In this document: one piece after another, positions 1 through 5,790 of the stretch
Layout of the letters: every line of letters starts with the position of its first letter
How positions within the stretch are numbered: position 1 is the first letter of the stretch
Assembly: GCA_027306955.1 (NCBI GenBank)
Contig: DAHUXX010000295.1
Span: 1-6,514, forward strand
Length of the DNA stretch: 6,514 nucleotides
Origin: Acetobacteraceae bacterium
GTDB lineage: Bacteria > Pseudomonadota > Alphaproteobacteria > Acetobacterales > Acetobacteraceae
Reading direction: 5' to 3'
Notes under the pieces: generated by a model
The model's input: the letters and a program-made list of their open reading frames with translations, nothing else
Databases searched by the model: none
Told to the model about the DNA's origin: nothing
Position numbers and translations under genes: made by a program

Positions 1-125
1 GAGCTACGGGGACATGCCGTCCCTCATAGCGCAACCCTCGCCGCGGCTCCAAACCGGACCGGAACGGGGCGGGTTGGCCCGCGCGGCAGGCCGGTGCAGA
101 CTGGCGTCCCACCCAGGGAGACGTC
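1..125 (+). promoter_or_regulatory. Upstream region of the BKACE operon with a weak promoter candidate
   Basis: No gene is supported here. A weak sigma70-like pair can be drawn: TTGGCC at 74-79 and CAGACT at 97-102 with a 17-bp spacer. It matches the -35 box partly and the -10 box at only three of six positions, so it is a guess. A good ribosome binding site, AGGGAG at 115-120, ends 5 bp before the ATG at 126 and supports that start. In frame 3 a stop codon (TAG, 27-29) closes a reading frame that enters from the left edge; it could be the tail of an upstream gene, but the few visible residues are not recognisable. I see no terminator or operator. Confidence 0.25.
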
Positions 126-1052
126 ATGTCCAAGGTCATCATTTCCTGCGCCATCACCGGGGCGATCGCCACCCCCTCGATGTCCGACGCCCTGCCCATC
201 ACCCCCGAGCAAATCGCCCGCGCCTCGATCGAAGCGGCGGAGGCGGGGGCGGCGATCATCCACCTGCACGCCCGCAACCCGGAGACCGGCGAGCCCTCGC
301 CCGATCCGGCACTGTTCATGCGCTTCCTGCCCGTGATCAAGCAGTCCTGCGACGCAGTGCTCAACGTTACCACCGGCGGCGGCCTCAAGATGAGCGTGGA
401 GGAACGGCTTGCCGCCCCCATGGTCGCCAAGCCCGAGATGTGTTCGCTTAACATGGGCTCGATGAACTTCAACATCTCTCCCGGCGCCGAGAAGCGCAGC
501 ACCTGGAAATACGGCTGGGAGAAGGAATACCTGGAGCGGACGGTCGATCACATCTTCCGCAACACGTTCGGCGACGTCGCACGCATCGTCGAGATCATGG
601 GCAAGGGCCACGGCACCCGCTTCGAGTTCGAGTGCTACGACGTGGGCCATCTCTACAACCTGGCGCATTGCCTGGATAAGGGCATCGTCGAGCCGCCATT
701 GTTCATCCAGACCATCTTCGGCATCCTCGGCGGCATCGGCGCCGAACCGCGCAACCTGATGTTCATGCGCGAGACCGCGGACCGGCTGTTCGGCAAGGAT
801 TACGTCTGGTCGGTTCTCGCCGCCGGGCGCCACCAGATGGCGTTCACCACGATGGCCGGCATCATGGGGGGGAACGTGCGCGTCGGGCTCGAGGATTCGC
901 TCTATATCGCGAAGGGAAAGATGGCGAAGTCCAACGCGGAGCAGGTGGCCAAGATCCGGCGCATCCTGGAGGAGTTGTCGCTCGAGATCGCGACGCCCGC
1001 AGAGGCGCGGGCGATGCTGAAACTCAAGGGTGGCGACAAGGTGGGGTTCTGA
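126..1052 (+). CDS. Beta-keto acid cleavage enzyme (BKACE, DUF849; 3-keto-5-aminohexanoate cleavage protein family)
   Basis: A 308-residue cytosolic zinc enzyme with the full TIM-barrel length usual for the family. Family members condense a beta-keto acid with acetyl-CoA and split it into acetoacetate and a new CoA ester. Visible motifs: TGAIATPSMS at 11-20, the metal pair H46/H48 in HLHAR, NVTTGGG at 80-86, RFEFECYD at 165-172, and RVGLED at 252-257 giving R252, the third zinc ligand E256 and D257. Spacing matches Kce (H46, H48, R226, E230, D231; numbering from memory). Kce Glu14, which contacts the substrate amino group, is Ile14 here, so lysine-fermentation 3-keto-5-aminohexanoate is an unlikely substrate; the true one is unknown. 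The ATG at 126 has AGGGAG 5 bp upstream. It is the first gene of a three-gene operon. Family assignment is firm; substrate is not. Confidence 0.95.
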   Translation: MSKVIISCAITGAIATPSMSDALPITPEQIARASIEAAEAGAAIIHLHARNPETGEPSPDPALFMRFLPVIKQSCDAVLNVTTGGGLKMSVEERLAAPMVAKPEMCSLNMGSMNFNISPGAEKRSTWKYGWEKEYLERTVDHIFRNTFGDVARIVEIMGKGHGTRFEFECYDVGHLYNLAHCLDKGIVEPPLFIQTIFGILGGIGAEPRNLMFMRETADRLFGKDYVWSVLAAGRHQMAFTTMAGIMGGNVRVGLEDSLYIAKGKMAKSNAEQVAKIRRILEELSLEIATPAEARAMLKLKGGDKVGF

Positions 1053-1054
1053 CC

Positions 1055-2056
1055 ATGGACGCGGCAAGCAGCGTGCACGCCGGCCTGCTGGCGATGGACA
1101 CGCATATCGACATCCCATGGCCCACCGGCCCGGATTTTTTCTCGCCCGGCCCGCGCCACGTGGACCTGCCGAAGCTCCGCGAGGGCGGCGTGGGTGCGGC
1201 GTTCCTTGCCGCTTACGTCCCCCAGGGCAAGCGCGACGAGGCCGGCCACGCGTCCGCGTGGGAGCGCGCGAGCGGCATGCTCGGCGTGATCGGCGGGCTC
1301 GGGCGCGACGGCGCCGTGGTCTGCCGCAACAGCCGCGAGATCCGCGCCGCGCGCGCGGCCGGCCACGTCGCGATCGTCCCCGCGGTGGAGAACGGCTACG
1401 CGGTGGGGGAGCAGCCGGGTCGCCTCGCGGAGCTGCGCGCGATGGGCGCGACGTACCTCACCATCACCCATAACGGGCACAACGCGCTCGCGGATTCCGC
1501 TATTCCGCGCACCGATCTCGGCGACGGCTCTGCCGAGCACGGCGGGCTGTCCGCGCTGGGGCAGGAAGCGGTCGCGATCCTCAACCGCGTGGGCATGCTC
1601 GCGGACATCGCGCATACCTCGAAGGCGACGATGCTGCAGACGGCAGCGCTCTCGAACTCGCCGGTGGTCTCCACCCATTCGTGCGTGCGCGCGCTGTGCG
1701 ACCATGTGCGCAACCTCGACGACGAGCAGCTCGACGCGCTACGCGACTGCGGCGACGTGGTGCAGATCACGGCCGTGCCCTCCTTCCTCAAGGCCGGCGG
1801 CACGGCGGAGACGGTGACGCTCGCGGATTACTGCGACCACGTGGACTACGCCGTGAAGCGCATCGGGATCGAACACGTCGGCATCTCCTCGGATTTCGAT
1901 GGCGGCGGCGGCTTCGTGGGCTGGCGGCATATCGGCGACAGCCCGAACGTGACCGAGGCGCTGCTCGCCCGTGGCTACGACCGCGCGGCGATCGCGCTCC
2001 TCTGGGGCGGCAATTTCCTCCGCTGCATGGAGCAGGCGGAGGCGTTGGCGGCGTGA
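1055..2056 (+). CDS. Zinc dipeptidase, peptidase family M19 (membrane/renal dipeptidase-like)
   Basis: A 333-residue binuclear-zinc hydrolase of the amidohydrolase fold. M19 enzymes cleave dipeptides, including ones with D- or dehydro-residues, and are known for loose specificity. The ligand set is complete: H17 and D19 (THID), bridging E112 (VEN), H187 (DIAHTS), H208 (STHS), R219 eleven residues on, as in the human enzyme (H219/R230), and D280 (SSDFDG). No signal peptide, lipobox or membrane segment is seen, so despite the family name it should be cytosolic. The ATG lies 2 bp after the BKACE stop, with GGTGGGG at 1040-1046 as a likely ribosome site; an in-frame ATG at 1094 is possible but would leave HxD almost at the N-terminus. 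Co-transcription with BKACE and the reductase suggests a catabolic or salvage role, perhaps freeing an amino acid from a conjugated substrate. That role is inference. Confidence 0.93.
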   Translation: MDAASSVHAGLLAMDTHIDIPWPTGPDFFSPGPRHVDLPKLREGGVGAAFLAAYVPQGKRDEAGHASAWERASGMLGVIGGLGRDGAVVCRNSREIRAARAAGHVAIVPAVENGYAVGEQPGRLAELRAMGATYLTITHNGHNALADSAIPRTDLGDGSAEHGGLSALGQEAVAILNRVGMLADIAHTSKATMLQTAALSNSPVVSTHSCVRALCDHVRNLDDEQLDALRDCGDVVQITAVPSFLKAGGTAETVTLADYCDHVDYAVKRIGIEHVGISSDFDGGGGFVGWRHIGDSPNVTEALLARGYDRAAIALLWGGNFLRCMEQAEALAA

Positions 2057-2889
2057 TCCCCCGCATCCGGCTGCCCGACGGCACCGAGGTGCCGGCCCTC
2101 GGGCAGGGCACCTGGTACATGGGCGAGCGCGGGGCGGAGGCGAAATCCGAGGCTGCAGCCCTGCGCGCCGGGCTCGACCTCGGCCTCGCGCTGATCGACA
2201 CGGCCGAGATGTATGCCGACGGCGGCGCCGAGCGCGTCGTGCGGCAGGCCGTCGCGGGGCGGCGGGACGAGGTGTTCCTTGTCTCCAAGGTCTATCCGCA
2301 CAACGCCTCGCGCGAGGGATGCATCGCCGCCTGCGAGCGCAGCCTTGCGCGCCTTGGGACCGACCGGATCGACCTCTACCTGCTGCACTGGCGCGGCTCC
2401 GTGCCGCTCGCGGAGACGGTCGCCGGGATGGAGGCACTGCGGGCGGCGGGAAAGATCCGTTCCTGGGGCGTGTCGAATTTCGATGTCGAGGACATGGAGG
2501 AACTGTGGCGCGCCGGCGGCGGCGCCTGCGCCACCAACCAGGTGCTCTACAACCCCGAGCACCGCGGCATCGAGTTCGACCTGATGGCGTGGCAATCGCA
2601 ACGCCGCGTGCCGCTGATGGCCTATACGCCACTGGGCCAGGGCGGGCGCCTGTTGCGCGCGAAGGCGCTCGCGACCGTCGCGGCACGGCATGGCGCGACC
2701 CCGGCGCAGGTGGCGCTCGCATGGTCGATGCGATCTCGCAACGTCATCGCGATTCCCAAGGCGTCGTCGCTCGACCACGTAACGGCGAACGCGGCCGCGT
2801 CGGCGCTGCGGCTGGAGGCGGAGGATCTTGCGGTTATTGATGCTGGCTTCCCTCCGGCCAGGCGCAAGCAGGCGCTGGCGATGCTTTAG
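2053..2889 (+). CDS. Aldo/keto reductase, YeaE-like (AKR superfamily)
   Basis: A 278-residue soluble NADPH-dependent (beta/alpha)8-barrel reductase of aldehydes and ketones. The catalytic tetrad is complete: D49 and Y54 (DTAEMYADGG), K79 (VSKVYP) and H112 (LLHW). Cofactor elements follow: GVSNF at 139-143, N162/Q163, Y191, and IPKASS at 234-239. The N-terminal GQGTWYMGE and LIDTAEMYADGGAE strings resemble E. coli YeaE, which reduces methylglyoxal, so small dicarbonyls are plausible substrates; this is inference. I chose the GTG at 2053 because it overlaps the preceding TGA (GTGA), has GGAGG at 2038-2042, and puts the usual IPRIRLPDG strand at the very N-terminus. The reading frame stays open upstream to 1681, but that part is out of frame with the dipeptidase and looks like non-coding shadow. 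The gene ends tail to tail with the GNAT remnant, overlapping it by 4 bp. Confidence 0.93.
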   Translation: MIPRIRLPDGTEVPALGQGTWYMGERGAEAKSEAAALRAGLDLGLALIDTAEMYADGGAERVVRQAVAGRRDEVFLVSKVYPHNASREGCIAACERSLARLGTDRIDLYLLHWRGSVPLAETVAGMEALRAAGKIRSWGVSNFDVEDMEELWRAGGGACATNQVLYNPEHRGIEFDLMAWQSQRRVPLMAYTPLGQGGRLLRAKALATVAARHGATPAQVALAWSMRSRNVIAIPKASSLDHVTANAAASALRLEAEDLAVIDAGFPPARRKQALAML

Positions 2890-3149
2890 GGTTGTTCTTT
2901 CCTGCAGGAGAGTACCAAGGAACTCCTGTCCGTTCCGCGCGGCGGGTCGGGCAGCGTCTTGGCCAGTCGGTAGCCGGGGCAGCTGAATTTGCATTCCGGC
3001 GCGCCATCCTCCGTGTAGCCGGCGTCGGCGCAGAAGCGGCGCGCCGTCGCGGCGCTGAGGAGGACGCGGCGCGAACTGCCACGCGCGGTGGCGCGAGCCT
3101 CGAGGGCGGCGAGCATCGCGCGCTGACGCCACGGATCTCCATCGCGGCG
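2886..3149 (-). pseudogene. Truncated GNAT acetyltransferase remnant (C-terminal half only)
   Basis: From the ATG at 3116 the frame gives 76 residues that read like the end of a GNAT N-acetyltransferase: an AMLAALEARA helix, a SSRRVLLSAATARRF strand-helix, AGYTEDGAPE, CKFSCPGYRLAKTLP, then about 22 untypical extra residues. In intact relatives this follows an N-terminal half of roughly 80-90 residues and the acetyl-CoA loop (R/Q-x-x-G-x-G/A). Here the preceding codons read DPWRQRAM, so the glycines are gone, and further upstream lies the complete end of the histidine kinase. The remnant shares the kinase frame, 11 codons separating the kinase stop (TAG, 3150-3152) from its ATG. Loss of the acetyl-CoA site makes activity very unlikely. 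Recognition is by pattern only; a small unrelated protein is possible but less likely. Confidence 0.65.
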
Positions 3150-4481
3150 CTACACCGGCAGCGCGATGCGCGCGCGCAGGCCACCCATGGGGCTCGTCTC
3201 CAGCGACACCTCGCCGCCATGCGCGTGCACGATGTCACGCGTGATCGCGAGCCCGAGCCCGGTGCTGCCGGTGCCGCTCGCGAACGGGCGGAACATGGTC
3301 TCGCGCTGCTCCGCGGCGATGCCCGGCCCGTCATCGTCCACCGCGATCTCCACGGTTGCGCCGTCGCGCTTGAGGATCGCGAGCACCACGTGGCGCGCCT
3401 GGCGCGTCGCGTTGTCCACGAGGTTGGTGATAGCCCGCGTCATCGCGTCCGGCCGCAGGGGCACGATCGCCGGACCCTTGCTCTTGTAGTCGACCGCGGG
3501 GAAGCCGCGGCGCGCGCGATCCGCGACATCGGCAAGCAGCGCGTCGAGATCCGTCGGCCGCGCGGCCTCTGTTCCCTCGCCGCGCGCGAAGGCGAGATAG
3601 CCGGCGATCATGCGCTCCATCTCCGCGACGTCCGCCTCCATGTCGGCGACGTCCGCCTTGGCCTCCTCGCTCACCGGCAGCACCGCGAGGCCGAGGCGCA
3701 GGCGCGTGAGCGGGGTGCGCAGATCGTGCGACACGCCGGCCAGCATCTCCGTGCGCTGTGCGACGAAGCGGGCAATACGCGCCTGCATGCGGTTGAACGC
3801 GATGGCGGCGGCGCGCACCTCCGCCGCGCCCTCAGGGTGGATCGGCGCCGCGTCGCGCCCCTTTCCGAACGCCTCGGCGGCGATCGCGAGGCGACGGATC
3901 GCGCGCACCTGGTTGCGCATGAACAGGGCCGCGATGGTGAACAGCAGCGCGCTGGACCCGACCAGCCAGACGACGAAGACGAGGATCGTGCCGGCATAGA
4001 GCCGCTTGCGCGGCACGGCGAAGCGGAGCACGCCGCCCGGCACCCGCACGCTGATCAGCACCGATTGCGGATCGGTCCTCCAGTCGAGCGAATAGGGCTC
4101 GCCGAGCTGGCTCGCGAGAGCGTCATCGAGCGCCGATGCGACGGGGCCCACAAAGAACGGCTTGCGCGCCGGCGGCAGGGTCTGGGCGCTGCTCGCGTCG
4201 ATGCGCAGCTCGAACTGCTGCCAGGCGAGGTCGAGCAGGCGCGCGCGCGCGGCCGGCGACGGCGAGTGCTCCCAGAGATTGGTGAAGACCGCCACCTCGC
4301 CCGCGACCGAGCTGGCGAAGCGGCGCGAGATCAGCTCCAGGTGGCTGCCGTAGTAGATCTGCAGCGCGATCGCGAGCACGAGCACCAGCGGGGCCAGGAT
4401 GATGAGCAGCGACCGGCCGAGCAGGGAGCGCGGCAGGAAGCGTTTCACGACGCGGCTTTGCGGCGGCAGGGCGACGCGCAT
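3150..4481 (-). CDS. Membrane sensor histidine kinase, EnvZ/RisS-like
   Basis: A 443-residue inner-membrane two-component sensor. Order of parts: TM1 about 25-44, a periplasmic domain about 45-163, TM2 about 164-187, HAMP about 188-240, dimerisation/phosphoacceptor domain with H252 in GVSHDLRTPLTRLRL, then the ATPase domain with N-box N353/N357 (NLVDNA), G1 box DDDGPG at 382-387, F box FRPF at 397-400, and G2 box GTGSTGLGL at 403-411. All catalytic residues are present and the C-terminus is complete. The start is uncertain: ATG at 4481 avoids overlap with the upstream gene, whereas GTG at 4448 (VKRFLPRSLLGRS) matches the usual family N-terminus. Neither has a clear ribosome site; the frame runs open to 4634 but overlaps the neighbour. 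No response regulator lies next to it, so its partner and signal are unknown. It starts 58 bp after the upstream gene and may share its transcript. Confidence 0.92.
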   Translation of the reverse strand: MRVALPPQSRVVKRFLPRSLLGRSLLIILAPLVLVLAIALQIYYGSHLELISRRFASSVAGEVAVFTNLWEHSPSPAARARLLDLAWQQFELRIDASSAQTLPPARKPFFVGPVASALDDALASQLGEPYSLDWRTDPQSVLISVRVPGGVLRFAVPRKRLYAGTILVFVVWLVGSSALLFTIAALFMRNQVRAIRRLAIAAEAFGKGRDAAPIHPEGAAEVRAAAIAFNRMQARIARFVAQRTEMLAGVSHDLRTPLTRLRLGLAVLPVSEEAKADVADMEADVAEMERMIAGYLAFARGEGTEAARPTDLDALLADVADRARRGFPAVDYKSKGPAIVPLRPDAMTRAITNLVDNATRQARHVVLAILKRDGATVEIAVDDDGPGIAAEQRETMFRPFASGTGSTGLGLAITRDIVHAHGGEVSLETSPMGGLRARIALPV

Positions 4482-4539
4482 GGGAAAGACATAGCGCGCC
4501 CGGCGGGCGTCGCCAACGAACGCCGGCCGGGCGGCGCCG

Positions 4540-5694
4540 TCAGATCGACGAGAGAACCGCGGGGGCCAGTGCCGCCGCCTTGGCCGCCGGGTGACCGGGG
4601 TTGCGAAAGCGCAGCTCGCCCTCGGGCGCCGCACCGGTCGCGGCGAAGAGTTCGAGGCGCGAGCAGCAGGACACGGCGACCACCGCGCGCGCCTCCGGGC
4701 GCGTCAGGAACTGCCGCGCCTCGCCCTCGAGCTCAAGCCGTTCGCGCAGCCCTTGCCATTCGCGCGCGTCGGTGTCCTCCACCAGCACCGCGAGGATGCC
4801 GGGCCGCGTGCCGGTGAGCCGCGCCGGCGCCAGCGCGGCGAGGCGGCGGTGGATTGCGGCTGCGATCTCGTCCTCGCGGCCGGCGCGCGCGGCCATCACC
4901 AGCACGCTGCCACCGGCGTTGGTCAGCGCCAGATGCGCCTGCTCGCCGAACGCTTCGCGCATGGAACGGAGCAGGCCGGCCTCGTCCGCTTGGCTTGCCG
5001 CGAGCATCAGCGGGTCGAGCCGCAGCACCGCGGCCTCGTCGTGGTCGTTGCGCCGCTGGGTGGCCAGCATGTCGCGGATGCGCGCGTGCAGCGCCGGCAG
5101 CGAGGGGTCCGCCGCGCGCAGACCCTGCGGCAGGGTGAGTTTCAGCAGGTAGCGGCCAGGATGCGCCGCGAGCCACGTTTGCAGGTCCGGATCCACCTGG
5201 TCCACCAGCCGCACCCAGGCGCCGCGATGCACGTCGCGCCCTTCCTCCGCGGAGACGACGTCGCAGACGATTTCGGCCGCCATGCCATCGCGGGCGATCA
5301 GCAGGTCGTGGTCCTCGCCCTCGAGCCCTGCGAAGCGAACCTCGAAGCCGCGGGCGCGCTGCAGGGCGGCGATGCGCAGCAGGTGGAACAGCGGCACCAG
5401 CGTCGCCTCGCCTTCCAGGCTCTCGCGCACGCGTTCGCGCAGCCTTGCATGGGCCGCTCGCGGCAGGGAGCGGGCGAGGGCCACGGCGTCGCCGGCCAGC
5501 GCCGCGATCCGGCGCTCGTGCGGGCGCGGCGCCGCCCCGCCGGTGAGGCGGTCGAGCGTGAACTCGATCGCGTGGCGGGTGACCAGGTGGCGCCCCTCCC
5601 GTCCGGAGGCGGCGCGGGCGCGCAATGCGTCCAGCCGCGCGCGCCAGAGGCGCGGTCCGGCCAGGTCCAGGAATGTCTTGGCTTGCTGCGACAT
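4540..5694 (-). CDS. Conserved-looking hypothetical protein, 384 residues
   Basis: I do not recognise a named family. The protein is soluble, rich in Ala, Arg and Leu, with no signal peptide or membrane segment. Residues 1-110 look largely helical. A central alpha/beta part has GFEVRFAGLEGEDHDLLIA (116-134), a strand AAEIVCDVVSAEEGRD (139-154), HPGRYLLKLTLP (178-189) and later strands AHLALTNAGGSVLVMAA and GILAVLVED. The D130...E141 spacing recalls a PD-(D/E)xK nuclease core, but no lysine follows E141 at the expected place, so this is at most a degenerate or chance likeness. ATG at 5694 is preferred; the frame stays open to a TTG at 5769, but that extension crosses the dyad at 5718-5732 and has untypical composition. 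No clear ribosome site is seen. Codon bias and the clean strand choice support a real gene. It lies between the CLC gene (96 bp upstream) and the kinase (58 bp downstream). Confidence 0.8.
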   Translation of the reverse strand: MSQQAKTFLDLAGPRLWRARLDALRARAASGREGRHLVTRHAIEFTLDRLTGGAAPRPHERRIAALAGDAVALARSLPRAAHARLRERVRESLEGEATLVPLFHLLRIAALQRARGFEVRFAGLEGEDHDLLIARDGMAAEIVCDVVSAEEGRDVHRGAWVRLVDQVDPDLQTWLAAHPGRYLLKLTLPQGLRAADPSLPALHARIRDMLATQRRNDHDEAAVLRLDPLMLAASQADEAGLLRSMREAFGEQAHLALTNAGGSVLVMAARAGREDEIAAAIHRRLAALAPARLTGTRPGILAVLVEDTDAREWQGLRERLELEGEARQFLTRPEARAVVAVSCCSRLELFAATGAAPEGELRFRNPGHPAAKAAALAPAVLSSI

Positions 5695-5717
5695 GCGGGG
5701 CGGATAGATGCCATCCC

Positions 5718-5732
5718 GGACCGCTGCGGTCC
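5718..5732. promoter_or_regulatory. Perfect inverted repeat upstream of the hypothetical gene
   Basis: GGACCGC-T-GCGGTCC is a perfect 7-bp inverted repeat around one central base, 23 bp upstream of the ATG at 5694 (minus strand) in the 96-bp gap after the CLC gene. It could be an operator for a dimeric regulator or a hairpin in the leader of the transcript. On the plus strand it is followed by AGCTTTTC, which loosely resembles an intrinsic terminator, but no plus-strand gene precedes it. On the minus strand no T-run follows, so it would not end the CLC transcript by the standard mechanism. Confidence 0.4.
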
Positions 5733-5790
5733 AGCTTTTCGGCGACGACCGCCGATTCGCCCCCAACAAACGCTCAGTCAGCAGAAATCC

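Noticed and set aside
24..1118. A 364-codon minus-strand open frame opposite the BKACE gene
   Set aside because: The plus strand carries a full-length enzyme with all active-site motifs, and the antisense product is His/Arg/Gly-rich without motifs.
1681..2052. N-terminal extension of the aldo/keto reductase to an ATG far upstream
   Set aside because: The extension is Arg-rich antisense-like shadow inside the dipeptidase gene. The family N-terminus begins at the overlapping GTG at 2053.
2905..2928. Inverted repeat CAGGAG...CTCCTG between the convergent blocks, as a possible bidirectional terminator
   Set aside because: The stem is only 6 bp with a 12-base loop, and neither strand has a T-run after it. 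It also lies inside the GNAT remnant.
2892..4817. A 641-codon plus-strand open frame opposite the histidine kinase
   Set aside because: Its product is full of Arg, His and Ala and has no recognisable domain. It is a frame shadow kept open by high G+C, while the minus strand encodes a complete kinase.
4540..5694. Calling the 384-residue protein a PD-(D/E)xK nuclease
   Set aside because: Only the two acidic residues fit and the catalytic lysine is missing. The likeness is too weak for a functional call.
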